Below, piece by piece: positions 54,430-64,000 of a DNA stretch of 64,000 nt (its first letter is position 1; each line of letters starts with the position of its first letter). Under the pieces are notes generated by a model. That model worked only from the letters and a program-made list of their open reading frames with translations. It did not search any database and was not told the origin of the DNA. The DNA is from Thiomicrorhabdus marina (GTDB lineage Bacteria > Pseudomonadota > Gammaproteobacteria > Thiomicrospirales > Thiomicrospiraceae), in NCBI RefSeq assembly GCF_017571465.1, contig NZ_JAGETV010000010.1, positions 1 to 64,000 on the forward strand, written 5' to 3'. Both the position numbers and the translations under genes were made by a program.

Positions 54430-55089
54430 TTACGCAGCGCTTGAATAGTCTAAAAGTTGACCATTTTTCAACATTGCCATACGGTCACACAAAACACCAG
54501 CTTCATCCGGTGAGTGAGTCACAACAAGAGCGGAAAGGTTTTCGGCTTTAAGCCATTCGCGTAATGTCTTCGCCAGTCGTAAAGCTAAAGGGCGATCCAG
54601 ATTCGAGAAAGGTTCATCAAACAAAATTAAATCCGGCTTTGGCGCCATTGCACGGGCAATCGCCACTCGTTGCTGTTGACCGCCAGATAGCTCATGCGGA
54701 TAACGGTCTAGTAGATCATGGATGCCCATCATCTGCGTCAATTGGTTACAGCGAATGCGTTTTTCTGCTTTAGAAAGATGTTTAATACCAAAAAGAATAT
54801 TTTGCTCAACACTTAAGTGAGGAAACAAAGCATAATCCTGAAAAACCATCGTAATACCTCGCTGCTCTGGAGCCGTACATGAATGGCTACAGCTTAAACA
54901 ACGTCCGGCAACAATCACTTCCCCTTGGTTTAGGCGCTGAAAACCGGCAATGGCACGCAACAAAGTGGTTTTACCACTACCGCTTTCGCCCATCAAACCA
55001 ACAATTTCACCCGCTTCCAATTGGAGATCACAGGTATTTAATACCGGCATCTTGTCATGGATTACTGTGACTTTCTCAAGTGCTAACAT
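54430..55089 (-). CDS. fbpC: Ferric iron ABC transporter ATP-binding protein
   Basis: This ATPase has Walker A GESGSGKT, Q-loop, signature LSGGQQQR, Walker B LILFDEPF and H-loop VVTHS, all intact. At 219 aa it is shorter than typical FbpC (about 350 aa), lacking the C-terminal TOBE regulatory domain, so it is a short form. It is the first gene of the transporter operon. Confidence 0.88.
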   Translation of the reverse strand: MLALEKVTVIHDKMPVLNTCDLQLEAGEIVGLMGESGSGKTTLLRAIAGFQRLNQGEVIVAGRCLSCSHSCTAPEQRGITMVFQDYALFPHLSVEQNILFGIKHLSKAEKRIRCNQLTQMMGIHDLLDRYPHELSGGQQQRVAIARAMAPKPDLILFDEPFSNLDRPLALRLAKTLREWLKAENLSALVVTHSPDEAGVLCDRMAMLKNGQLLDYSSAA

Positions 55090-55405
55090 TTGCTTTATCC
55101 AAATTCATATCTTAATGATAATAATTCACAATTCGAATATTAGATTAAATAAGAATTGTTTTCAATATCAATTAAGGATAATCATCATTTATTTTTTTGC
55201 ATTAAAACTAAATGATAATAGTTTTTATTAATCATCTATTGATAGTGCCTCTTAATTGAAATAAAAACCTAGCAAAAAAGTCAGTTTTTAGCCTAAAAGG
55301 CTGATTTTTAGAGACTATGGATAAAGTTTGGAGAAAAGCAATTTTGAGAAGTGAGCGCTAGAAGTGCCTTACTGCGAGACACTTCACGATAGGCTTTGTA
55401 AGCGA
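55090..55405 (-). promoter_or_regulatory. fbp promoter region with Fur-like boxes; gene-free
   Basis: This AT-rich 316-bp stretch contains three Fur-like sequences: AATGATAATAATT (55114-55126), GGATAATCATCATTTAT (55176-55192) and AAATGATAATAG...TTATT (55210-55229). They precede the ferric-iron transporter operon, supporting repression by Fe-Fur. The distal half is probably the 3' flank of hemF, with an AGCC/GGCT hairpin near 55290-55302. Confidence 0.6.
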
Positions 55406-56380
<975 letters not shown>

Positions 56381-56507
56381 TTATTCTAACAACCGCCCTT
56401 GCTAAGGATTCAATATTTTACTCAGCAATTATTTATGTTTAGGTATTGCCGATAGTTGTGCTGAGGATTATGCTTTTCAAAACCTATTAAATTTACGGAA
56501 CAATTCT

Positions 56508-57269
56508 ATGAAAAAAACTTTGCTCATGACCTTAAGTTTATGCGCCCTGCTACTGAGTAGCCAATCCGCGTATGCTAATTGGTGGGAAAAAGGTGTGGAG
56601 ATGTATAAAGAGATGCAGACCACACAAACAAACAATACAAATACTGACAGCTCAGCAAGCAGCCAATTTTCTGTCGAAGAACTACAAAAGGCATTTCGAC
56701 AAGCGCTGAATATCGGAGCTGAAAATGTTATCTCGCAACTCGGCGTCGAAAACGGTTTTAATCTCGACCCAAAAGCGCATATCAAGCTTCCTACAAGCCT
56801 ACAAAAAGTGCACAGTCTATTGGATCGTTTTAGTTACGGTCAGTTGACCGATGATTTAGAACTAAAACTCAATCAAGCCGCTGAAGAAGCGACTCCGCAA
56901 GCCAAGCAACTATTTGTAGACGCAATTAAAGAGATGAGTTTTGATGATGTTCGTAAGATTTATCAAGGTGCCGACGATTCGGCAACACAGTATTTAAAAA
57001 GTAAAACTGCCGATAAAATCCGTACTCAAATGGGGCCAATCGTCACCGCCAAACTGCAAGAAGTCGGTGCACTACAACTGTATGAAAACGTACGTGAGCA
57101 GTATATGAGCTATCCTTTAGTACCCAATTTAAATGCTGATTTACAGTCACATGTTTTGGATAGTGGCATTGATAGTATTTTCTATTACCTTGCTGAACAG
57201 GAAAAAGCGATTCGCGAAAACCCGGAAAAACAAACTACAGAACTCCTTAAAAAAGTGTTTCAACAATGA
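56508..57269 (+). CDS. DUF4197 exported protein
   Basis: This 253-aa protein has a signal peptide (LLMTLSLCALLLSSQSAYA) and the conserved DUF4197 body: ALNIGAENVISQLG near the start, TPQAKQLFVDAIKEMSFDDVRKIYQG in the middle, and a C-terminal DLQSHVLDSGIDSIFYYLAEQEKAIRENP. A Thr/Ser-rich linker follows the signal. Function is unknown. It overlaps the following M48 protease gene by 4 bp (ATGA), so both are co-translated. Confidence 0.88.
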   Translation: MKKTLLMTLSLCALLLSSQSAYANWWEKGVEMYKEMQTTQTNNTNTDSSASSQFSVEELQKAFRQALNIGAENVISQLGVENGFNLDPKAHIKLPTSLQKVHSLLDRFSYGQLTDDLELKLNQAAEEATPQAKQLFVDAIKEMSFDDVRKIYQGADDSATQYLKSKTADKIRTQMGPIVTAKLQEVGALQLYENVREQYMSYPLVPNLNADLQSHVLDSGIDSIFYYLAEQEKAIRENPEKQTTELLKKVFQQ

Positions 57270-58102
57270 TAAAAACCACAAAAAAATCTTTCATTCTTAG
57301 CTCGGCTATCCTTCTTGGAACCGCCACTTTAAGCGGCTGCGGAACGACTACGACCAAACAAGGTACGGTAGGAGTCGAGCGCACGCAAATTATGCTAGTT
57401 TCCGAAGAACAGATTATGCAAGGCGGTAAAGCCGCCTACGCGGAAGTGCTCGGCAAAGCCAAAGAAGAAAAAACCTTAAATACCAATGCTAAATTGACTA
57501 AACGGGTTCGAGCCATTGCCGACCGACTTATCCCACAAACTGCTGTGTTCCGTACCGATGCCCCGAAATGGGATTGGGAAGTGAACGTATTAGAATCTGA
57601 TCAATTGAACGCATGGTGTATGCCGGGTGGCAAAATCGCGTTCTATACCGGTATTATCGAAAAATTAAACCTAACCGACGCGGAAATCGCCGCCATTATG
57701 GGTCACGAAATGGCACATGCATTACGTGAACATAGTCGTGAACGCGCTTCGCAACAAGTCGCGCAGCAAACCGGTTTAGCGGTTTTAGGCGCTGTGACAG
57801 GCATGGGACAAGTCGGGATGGATTTAACCTCTTTGGCAATGCAAGTTACCTTAACGCTTCCAAATAGTCGTACCCATGAAATTGAATCAGACCGCATGGG
57901 CGTTGAACTAGCAGCACGGGGCGGATACGACCCTTATGCCGCGATTTCACTCTGGCAGAAAATGGATAAAGCCACGCAAGGCGGTAAAACACCGGAATTA
58001 TTAAGCACCCACCCTTCGCATGACTCACGTATTCAAGATCTACAGAAATACGCCAAACGCGTCGAACCGCTTTATTTACAGGCTAAAAAGAAATACCGTT
58101 AA
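57266..58102 (+). CDS. M48 family zinc metallopeptidase lipoprotein
   Basis: This 278-aa protease has a lipoprotein signal with lipobox LSGC, so it is anchored in a membrane facing the periplasm. The zinc site is HEMAH within MGHEMAHALREHSRE, and the third ligand lies in HEIESDRMGVELAARGGYDP. It resembles E. coli LoiP/YggG-type proteases of outer-membrane quality control. It is coupled to the DUF4197 gene and followed by a terminator. Confidence 0.92.
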   Translation: MIKTTKKSFILSSAILLGTATLSGCGTTTTKQGTVGVERTQIMLVSEEQIMQGGKAAYAEVLGKAKEEKTLNTNAKLTKRVRAIADRLIPQTAVFRTDAPKWDWEVNVLESDQLNAWCMPGGKIAFYTGIIEKLNLTDAEIAAIMGHEMAHALREHSRERASQQVAQQTGLAVLGAVTGMGQVGMDLTSLAMQVTLTLPNSRTHEIESDRMGVELAARGGYDPYAAISLWQKMDKATQGGKTPELLSTHPSHDSRIQDLQKYAKRVEPLYLQAKKKYR

Positions 58103-58121
58103 AGGTAGTAAACTAGAAAAG

Positions 58122-58148
58122 AAAAACGCCTCATTTGAGGCGTTTTTT
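58122..58148. terminator. Bidirectional terminator
   Basis: AAAAACGCCTC pairs with GAGGCGTTTTTT around an ATTT loop. It separates the convergent protease and tsaC genes. Confidence 0.88.
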
Positions 58149-58158
58149 GTTTAAGCGA

Positions 58159-58707
58159 CTATCGTAATTGCTTGCCACTTTGGGCATCGAAAATTCGCGT
58201 CGGCTGACTAAGCTGACCGAGTTCTCCTTGCATACAGTCGACCTGCTCGGCAAAGATTTGTTGAATTTCCTGACAAGAGCGCGCCGGTTCGGAACCGGTT
58301 AGATTGGCGCTGGTAGAAATCAGCGGTCCACCAAAAGCAATGCACAGTTCTTGCACCCCTTGATGCGCAGTGACACGCACTGCTACCGTATCACGGCCAC
58401 CGGTAATCCAATCCGGCAAATTTTCTTTAACCGGTAAAACCCAAGTAACCGGCCCCGGCCACGTCTCTTCAACCGCGGCTTGCCAGCTTTCGCCCTGCAA
58501 TTTCACTAATGGCACAATCTGCTCGATATTAGCAGCAATCAGGATCACGCCTTTTTCCAAAGGACGCTGCTTCACGTGGAGCAAAGTCCGCATAGCCGAT
58601 TGATTAAACGGATCACAACCTAAACCGTACACGGCTTCAGTCGGATAAGCGATCACCTGCCCTGCTTTAAGCTGTTGAACTGCTTGTTCTAGGGTGATTT
58701 GCGGCAT
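58159..58707 (-). CDS. tsaC: Threonylcarbamoyl-AMP synthase (TsaC/YrdC family)
   Basis: This enzyme makes threonylcarbamoyl-AMP for the t6A modification of ANN-decoding tRNAs. The 182-aa form starts at ATG 58707, giving MPQITLEQAVQQLKAG, the usual short-form N-terminus; a longer reading from 58755 would overlap thrB and add no homology. Typical motifs are YPTEAVYGLGCDPFN, KGVILIAAN, TWVLPV and GPLISTSANLTGSEP. It lies 7 bp after the thrB stop, so the two are one transcript. Confidence 0.92.
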   Translation of the reverse strand: MPQITLEQAVQQLKAGQVIAYPTEAVYGLGCDPFNQSAMRTLLHVKQRPLEKGVILIAANIEQIVPLVKLQGESWQAAVEETWPGPVTWVLPVKENLPDWITGGRDTVAVRVTAHQGVQELCIAFGGPLISTSANLTGSEPARSCQEIQQIFAEQVDCMQGELGQLSQPTRIFDAQSGKQLR

Positions 58708-58714
58708 CTTTGGA

Positions 58715-59665
58715 TTATGCCTGACGGTGAATACTAAGCACTTTCTTAAAGACATTTGGGTCTTTAATCTGGGTCATTTCACCTTCGCGCGGCATATGCT
58801 TGTCTTTTAAACGAGACAGGAAAAAACGCAACGCCGCCAGACGCAATGCCGCCGGCCAAGCTTTTTCTTCATCCACGGTTAACGCTCTTTGCTGACGATA
58901 AGCTTGTAACATTTGCTCGACTTTAGCGTCATCAAAATGGATATTATCAACACCACTCTCATTGATGCGACACCAATCATTCACCATTACTGCTAAGTCA
59001 TATAAGAAAGGCGCGTTACAAGCGTAATATAGGTCGATAATACCGGACAGGTCATTGCCTGAGAACAAGGCATTGTCACAGAAAAGGTCAGCATGGATGA
59101 CACCACACGGCAAATGCGCCCAATCGACTTCAGACTGGAAAGCCAGTTCATCTTCAATCATCGCCTGCTCGTCTTGCGGCAAGTATTGTTTGATGATGCT
59201 GTAAGTCGACTTCATCCAGTCCAGACCACGGTCATTCGGACGGAAGTCGGAAAAATCAGTTCCGGCTTCATGGAATTTTGCCAGATATTTCCCCATCACC
59301 GAACATTGTGTATCGTTTGGATGGTCAACACCGCCGCCTTTCAAACGCTCAACCAATGCCGCCGGTTTGCCTTTTAATTCTTTAAGATAGCCGTTAGAAA
59401 GTGTTTTAATCGGATGTGCGGTCGGAATATGGTGTTCCGCCATAAACGCCATAATATTCAAGAAGTACGGCAGTTCTTCAAAACTGTGATGTTCGAAAAT
59501 CGTCAAAACAAACTGCTGAGTCTGCCCATTTAGAGTGGTATTGACAAAATAGTTGGTGTTTTCGATGCCGGCGCTAATGCCCTCAAACGAGTCTAATTCA
59601 CCAACTGAATAATCTTGTAAAAATTCGACCAAATCGCTTTGTTCAACGACGGTATAGACAGACAT
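58715..59665 (-). CDS. thrB: Homoserine kinase (type II, aminoglycoside phosphotransferase-fold)
   Basis: This 316-aa kinase phosphorylates homoserine in threonine synthesis. The APH fold is seen in SAGIENTNYFV near the start, the catalytic loop GVIHADLFCDN and the metal-binding IIDLYYACNAPFLYDL. It is not the GHMP-type ThrB of E. coli; type II ThrB is common in Pseudomonas and Thiomicrospira-like bacteria. It is upstream of tsaC and divergent from polA. Confidence 0.93.
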   Translation of the reverse strand: MSVYTVVEQSDLVEFLQDYSVGELDSFEGISAGIENTNYFVNTTLNGQTQQFVLTIFEHHSFEELPYFLNIMAFMAEHHIPTAHPIKTLSNGYLKELKGKPAALVERLKGGGVDHPNDTQCSVMGKYLAKFHEAGTDFSDFRPNDRGLDWMKSTYSIIKQYLPQDEQAMIEDELAFQSEVDWAHLPCGVIHADLFCDNALFSGNDLSGIIDLYYACNAPFLYDLAVMVNDWCRINESGVDNIHFDDAKVEQMLQAYRQQRALTVDEEKAWPAALRLAALRFFLSRLKDKHMPREGEMTQIKDPNVFKKVLSIHRQA

Positions 59666-59725
59666 AGAGTAAACTCTCGTAATTCGCTAAAATGATTCGG
59701 CAAATTTTACCATAAGAGTGATTCA

Positions 59726-62542
59726 ATGACTGCTTCCAAAACCGACTTTCCAATCAACCCAAACAGCCCGTTTATCTTAGTTGACGGCTCTTCCTATCTA
59801 TTCCGTGCTTTCCACGCTATGCCGCCGCTTTCCAATTCGAAAGGACAGGCTACCGGAGCGATTTTTGGGGTTATTAATATGCTTGGAAAATTGTTGGAAC
59901 AGTACCAGCCGGAAAAAATGGCCGTGATCTTCGATGCCAAGGGGCCGACTTTCCGTCACGAAATGTATGACCAATACAAAGCGCACCGCCCGCCAATGCC
60001 GGACGAACTGCGCACACAGATTGAACCGATTCACGAAATCGTTAAGGCGCTTGGCCTACCGTTATTGGTGATTGAAGGCGTGGAAGCCGATGATGTCATG
60101 GGAACCTTAGCGCATGAAGCGACTTTGGCACAACACGACACGCTGATTTCTACCGGCGATAAGGATATGGCCCAACTGGTCAATGAACATGTCACTCTAA
60201 TCAATACCATGACCGATGCACTGATGACGCCCGAAGGCGTTGTTGAAAAATTCGGGGTTCGCGCCGACCAAATTATCGATTACCTAGCACTAATGGGCGA
60301 TAGCGCTGATAACATTCCTGGGATTCCAAAATGTGGCCCGAAAACCGCCGTAAAATGGCTAACCGCGTTCGGCAATGTCGACAACCTAGTAGCAAACTCT
60401 TCAATGATTGGTGGCAAGATTGGCGAAAATCTCCGCAATAATCTCGAACAACTGGAACTTTCACGACAATTAACCACAATTAAGCTTGATTGCGAACTGC
60501 CAATCGGTCTAGCGGACATTACCCGCCATGCACCGGATATGGAACGCTTAAAAGAGTTATTTGCCGAATATGAGTTACGCACTTGGCTTGGACAAGTCAC
60601 TAAAGGCGAAATGCCGTTCACTAAAAACAATGGTGCCAAAGCGCACAGCCAAACCGTGCAGAAGAAAACGGCAACAACCGCAGAACCAACTATCTCGGCT
60701 CCGACCGCATTAGAACAGAGCGCCGCCGATTACCAAACTGTCTTTAGCCAACAAGAATTCGAACAGTGGCTGGAATGGATTAAAACCGCCGACCTATTTG
60801 CCATAGATACCGAAACTACTTCCCTAAACCAGATGCAGGCGCAAGTTGTCGGTGTCTGCTTGGCGGTAACTCGCGAAGATAAAATGTACACATGCTATAT
60901 CCCGCTGGCACACGATTACGAAGAGGCTCCGCAACAGTTAGATCGTGAAATGGTTCTAAATGCACTAAAACCAATTCTTGAAGACGCGAATATTCATAAA
61001 GTAGGGCAAAACCTCAAATACGACTGGCACGTACTTAAAAACCACGGTATTACCATGCAAGGCATGCAGTTCGATACCATGCTTGAGTCTTACACGCTAA
61101 ATAGTGTCGCTACGCGTCATAATATGGACGATTTGGCGTTGAAATATCTAGGCCGCCGAACAGTGCATTTTGAAGAAATCGCCGGTAAAGGTAAAAAACA
61201 GCTGACCTTTAACCAAATCGATATCGACACTGCTGCCAATTATGCGGCAGAAGATGCGGAAATCACCCTACAATTGCACCAAACCCTATGGCCGCAACTG
61301 CAACAAGAACCGGAACTGGCTAAGGTACTGACCGATATCGAAATGCCGTTAATGCCGGTTTTGGCGAAAATCGAATACAACGGTGTATTAGTCGATACCG
61401 ATATGCTTGCCAAACAGAGCGAAGAGTTAAGCGTTAAGTTGGATGAATTGGAGCAAAAAGCGCATCTGATTGCCGGCGAGAAGTTCAACCTGAACTCATC
61501 TAAACAGTTACAGACAATTCTATTCGAGAATCTGGAGCTGCCGATTGTTAAGAAAACCCCAAAAGGCGCACCGTCAACTGCCGAGCCGGTTCTGGTACAA
61601 CTGGCCGAAGACGGTCATGAAATGCCGACCTTAATTCTTGAATACCGTAGCTTGGCAAAGCTGAAATCGACCTATACCGATTCTTTGCCGAAACAGATAA
61701 ACCCTAGCACCGGTCGTATCCACACCTCTTATCAGCAAGCAGTCGCTTCAACCGGTCGTTTATCATCTACCGAACCGAACTTACAGAATATTCCGGTACG
61801 TACTGCGGAAGGTCGTCGTATCCGTAATGCGTTTATTCCACGTCCAGGTTACAAAATCTTAGCAGCTGACTACTCGCAGATTGAATTGCGCATTATGGCG
61901 CATTTGTCAGCAGATGAAGGCTTGTTGAATGCATTTTCCGCCGGTAAAGATATTCACCAAGCGACCGCTGCAGAGATTTTCGGTGTGCCCGTCGAATCGG
62001 TCACAACTGAGCAACGCCGTAGTGCCAAAGCAGTTAACTTCGGATTAATCTATGGTATGTCGGCATTCGGTCTGGCAAAACAGCTCAATGTGCCACGTAA
62101 TGTCGCGCAAGATTACATTAACCTGTATTTTGCACGTTATCCGGGCGTTTTAACTTATATGGAACAGACCAAAGAGAATGCCAAACAAAATGGCTATGTT
62201 GCAACCCTTGGAGGTCGTCGTCTATATCTGCCGGATATCAACTCTCGTAATGGCCAGTTACGCCAATATGCGGAACGTACTGCGATCAATGCGCCAATGC
62301 AGGGAACCGCTGCCGACATTATCAAAACTGCGATGATCGCAATTGATAAATGGCTGGATGAAACCGATTTAGACTTGCAGATGATTATGCAGGTTCACGA
62401 TGAATTGGTATTTGAAGTGGCCGAGCAAGATTTGCAACAAGCCGAAGCGAAAATCAAAGAACTAATGGAATCTGCGATGCAATTGGATGTGCCGTTATTG
62501 GTTGAAGCCGGAATTGGCGACAACTGGGAACAAGCTCATTAG
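59726..62542 (+). CDS. polA: DNA polymerase I
   Basis: This 938-aa repair and Okazaki-maturation polymerase has three parts: a 5'-3' exonuclease (LVDGSSYLFRAFHAMPPL at the start, GDKDMAQLV), a 3'-5' exonuclease (AIDTETTSLNQMQ, NLKYDWHVL, AEDAEITLQL, catalytic Asp and Glu present) and a family A polymerase (DYSQIELRIMAHLS, RRSAKAVNFGLIYG and QVHDELVFEV). All catalytic motifs are present. Confidence 0.97.
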   Translation: MTASKTDFPINPNSPFILVDGSSYLFRAFHAMPPLSNSKGQATGAIFGVINMLGKLLEQYQPEKMAVIFDAKGPTFRHEMYDQYKAHRPPMPDELRTQIEPIHEIVKALGLPLLVIEGVEADDVMGTLAHEATLAQHDTLISTGDKDMAQLVNEHVTLINTMTDALMTPEGVVEKFGVRADQIIDYLALMGDSADNIPGIPKCGPKTAVKWLTAFGNVDNLVANSSMIGGKIGENLRNNLEQLELSRQLTTIKLDCELPIGLADITRHAPDMERLKELFAEYELRTWLGQVTKGEMPFTKNNGAKAHSQTVQKKTATTAEPTISAPTALEQSAADYQTVFSQQEFEQWLEWIKTADLFAIDTETTSLNQMQAQVVGVCLAVTREDKMYTCYIPLAHDYEEAPQQLDREMVLNALKPILEDANIHKVGQNLKYDWHVLKNHGITMQGMQFDTMLESYTLNSVATRHNMDDLALKYLGRRTVHFEEIAGKGKKQLTFNQIDIDTAANYAAEDAEITLQLHQTLWPQLQQEPELAKVLTDIEMPLMPVLAKIEYNGVLVDTDMLAKQSEELSVKLDELEQKAHLIAGEKFNLNSSKQLQTILFENLELPIVKKTPKGAPSTAEPVLVQLAEDGHEMPTLILEYRSLAKLKSTYTDSLPKQINPSTGRIHTSYQQAVASTGRLSSTEPNLQNIPVRTAEGRRIRNAFIPRPGYKILAADYSQIELRIMAHLSADEGLLNAFSAGKDIHQATAAEIFGVPVESVTTEQRRSAKAVNFGLIYGMSAFGLAKQLNVPRNVAQDYINLYFARYPGVLTYMEQTKENAKQNGYVATLGGRRLYLPDINSRNGQLRQYAERTAINAPMQGTAADIIKTAMIAIDKWLDETDLDLQMIMQVHDELVFEVAEQDLQQAEAKIKELMESAMQLDVPLLVEAGIGDNWEQAH

Positions 62543-62839
62543 CAATCATTAATTCAGTGCCGAGATTAATAGTAAAAACAATACTTTTATCAATAAAATC
62601 GTTATTTCCAAGACTTAAATTATTTTCATAATGATTAATTAAAAATCACAAAATTGCGATTCTATAAATAGAATTAAAGTCTTTTAAGAATACAAAAGTA
62701 TTCATATAAGTATTTACTATTTTAATACTTATAAAATAAAAGTATAATGAAAACAATGGAATAAGTGTTATCGTAGTTACAGTAAATATTACGTACTATT
62801 CCGGCTGTTTATGTAATTTAAATTTGAGGTTTATTTGAG
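62543..62839 (+). promoter_or_regulatory. AT-rich leader with two dyads before the outer-membrane protein gene
   Basis: GAATAC-AAAA-GTATTC (62688-62703) and AAGTATT-N9-AATACTT (62708-62730) lie upstream of a consensus -10 TATAAT (62743-62748). The second dyad overlaps the likely -35 (TTTAAT at 62721-62726). The half-sites match the palindrome at 9880-9893. This suggests an operator for a shared, unidentified regulator. Confidence 0.5.
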
Positions 62840-63556
62840 ATGCTTACGCGCAAGATTATTTTTCCGGCACTAATGCTTAGTTTAGGCAGTGGTCAAGTAG
62901 TCGCCGGTGATAATGATATTAATGGCGTCAACTTAAACCAAAGCGATTTTGCTGACTTTGCAGACAGCGTAACTAATATTTTCGCATACAAAACTCTGCT
63001 TCCGGGAGAACCTCTTGGCGCACTTGGTTTTGATATCGGTATTAGTGCGACCTCTTCAGAATCTCAATTCAAACTAAACAACCAACAACGTGATACTAAT
63101 CATCGTGTAAACCTAGTAACAATTAATGCCCAAAAAGGGCTTCCCGGCGGTTTCGATATTGGTATTCAATACAGCAAGCTAATGGATAGTGACGCTTCTA
63201 GTTTAAGCGGTGAATTACGTTACGCAATTCTTGAAGGCGGCGTTTTACACCCAAGCCTTTCAGTAGGTGGCCAATATACTCAGACTTCGGGTATTGATGC
63301 ACTAGATTACCAATCTTTCGGTGTCGACTTCGGCGTTTCCAAAGGCTTTGCAAATGTAACGCCTTACGCCAACATTGGTATGGTGGCATCCTCAGTTGAC
63401 CCTATTTTGAATACGACCCTTAAAGAAGAAAATCCGACACTTTTGAAAGTTTCAGCAGGTTTGAATATCAATCTATTCGCATTTGATATCTTAGTTGGTT
63501 ATAACCAAATCGGTGATAACAATAACTACTCAATTAAAGCTGGTTACCGTTTCTAA
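62840..63556 (+). CDS. Outer-membrane beta-barrel protein
   Basis: This 238-aa protein has a signal peptide (cleavage near VVA-G, residue 22) and a body of alternating beta strands (LGFDIGISATSS, GGFDIGIQYSKLMD, LHPSLSVGGQYTQ, FDILVGYNQIGDNNNYSIKAGYRF). The C-terminal Tyr-Arg-Phe is the BAM sorting signal. I do not recognise the family. The upstream dyads and TATAAT box make it regulated. Nothing about its substrate can be told. A terminator follows. Confidence 0.75.
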   Translation: MLTRKIIFPALMLSLGSGQVVAGDNDINGVNLNQSDFADFADSVTNIFAYKTLLPGEPLGALGFDIGISATSSESQFKLNNQQRDTNHRVNLVTINAQKGLPGGFDIGIQYSKLMDSDASSLSGELRYAILEGGVLHPSLSVGGQYTQTSGIDALDYQSFGVDFGVSKGFANVTPYANIGMVASSVDPILNTTLKEENPTLLKVSAGLNINLFAFDILVGYNQIGDNNNYSIKAGYRF

Positions 63557-63574
63557 AAATGCCAAATCACCTAT

Positions 63575-63603
63575 AAAAAAACCGACATTAAGTCGGTTTT
63601 TTT
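63575..63603. terminator. Bidirectional terminator
   Basis: AAAAAACCGAC pairs with GTCGGTTTTTT around a five-base loop. It separates the convergent outer-membrane protein and engB genes. Confidence 0.88.
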
Positions 63604-63624
63604 ATATCAATTAAGAACAAAAAG

Positions 63625-64000
63625 CTAGTCAGCCATCTTCTCTTTGACCGGTCTTTCATATTCAAACCAATGATCAAGTTTAAGCCATACTTCATTTAAG
63701 CCATCACGCTTTAAAGACGAAAACAGTTGAGCTGTAGCATGTGGATATTCTTCTTTAAGCATTTTACGTAATTTCAAAAGGCTCGCTTTTGCCGGACCTT
63801 TCTTTAACTTATCAGATTTAGTTAGCAAAACATGAACTGGCAATTCTAGGCTCTTCGTCCACTCTAGCATCGTCATGTCAATTTCTGTCGGTGGCATACG
63901 AGAATCCATTAATAACACCACTCCTTTCAACTGTGGGCGCTTCTCAATATATTCACTCAATCCCGCTTCCCAAGCACGTTTGATTTTGACATTCACTTTG
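63625..64000 (-). CDS. engB: Ribosome-biogenesis GTPase EngB (YihA/YsxC), partial
   Basis: Only the C-terminal part is present; the gene runs off the window. The readable 123 residues include VVLLMDSRMPPTEIDMTMLEW after the G3 region, LLTKSDKL (the G4 TKxD motif) and LFSSLKRDGLNEVW (G5). The N-terminal P-loop should be found beyond 64000. EngB assists late 50S assembly. Confidence 0.88.
   Translation of the reverse strand, partial: KVNVKIKRAWEAGLSEYIEKRPQLKGVVLLMDSRMPPTEIDMTMLEWTKSLELPVHVLLTKSDKLKKGPAKASLLKLRKMLKEEYPHATAQLFSSLKRDGLNEVWLKLDHWFEYERPVKEKMAD

Noticed and set aside
51641-55324. Inverted 13-base match TTATCCATAGTCT (51641) / AGACTATGGATAA (55312) around the fbp operon
   Set aside because: Thirteen-base matches are expected many times by chance in 64 kb. 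The 51641 copy is the start of hslR and the other has no hslR continuation, so it was not called a mobile-element end.

Overview
The window is chromosomal DNA from a sulfur-oxidising, CO2-fixing marine-type gammaproteobacterium, most likely of the Thiomicrospira/Hydrogenovibrio/Thiomicrorhabdus group. The evidence is the replication-origin cluster (rpmH-rnpA-yidC-mnmE on one strand; dnaA-dnaN-recF-gyrB on the other), a form I phosphoribulokinase (Calvin cycle) directly after gyrB, an Mrp-type Na+/H+ antiporter operon, and gammaproteobacterial polA, hemF, thrB and engB. This placement is inference from gene content; no rRNA or tRNA gene was seen.

Layout. 0-11.8 kb: a Tat-exported HDAC-like amidohydrolase, an nfeD/RND-efflux/yigZ operon, a chemoreceptor, a small phosphate-binding-like protein, a Tat-exported ferritin-like protein and marC. 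11.9-14.8 kb: two outer-membrane beta-barrel genes lying between the 3' end of mnmE and a second, diverged copy of the mnmE 3' end, an arrangement that looks like a relic island at the known SGI1-type attachment site. 14.8-18.9 kb: mnmE, an unknown 110-aa gene, yidC, rnpA, rpmH (yidD is absent). 18.9-21 kb: an AT-rich 1-kb gene-free stretch with a candidate small RNA, a TauE/SafE permease, and DnaA boxes before dnaA (probable oriC/dnaA control region). 21-32.8 kb: dnaA, dnaN, a cation-efflux gene inserted between dnaN and recF, gyrB, prkB, a DUF389 protein and a porin-like protein. 32.9-38.7 kb: a six-gene Mrp/Pha antiporter operon with fused A-B subunits.

39.03-51.62 kb: the most interesting region, a 12.6-kb mobile island cleanly inserted into hslR (heat-shock protein 15). 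The 3' part of hslR lies at the left edge and its first ten codons lie at the right edge. Joining the two edges restores the gene exactly (tryptophan codon 11), with no target duplication. The island carries a diverged intact hslR that can replace the broken gene, a serine resolvase, an unknown membrane-protein gene, a decayed gene followed by an attC-like repeat, and a tightly coupled operon of a tyrosine recombinase, two very large integrase-like proteins, two small coiled-coil proteins and a RecD2-like helicase. This resembles the recently named gamma-mobile-trio (GMT) elements; that match is from memory and unverified.

51.7-64 kb: a ferric-iron ABC transporter (fbpABC-type) with Fur-like boxes, hemF, a DUF4197 protein coupled to an M48 lipoprotein protease, tsaC and thrB, polA, an outer-membrane protein, and the C-terminal part of engB cut by the window end. 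Native genes show how the host handles iron (Fur-box-linked transporter, cation efflux), sodium/proton exchange and carbon fixation; the islands add outer-membrane proteins and recombination functions.
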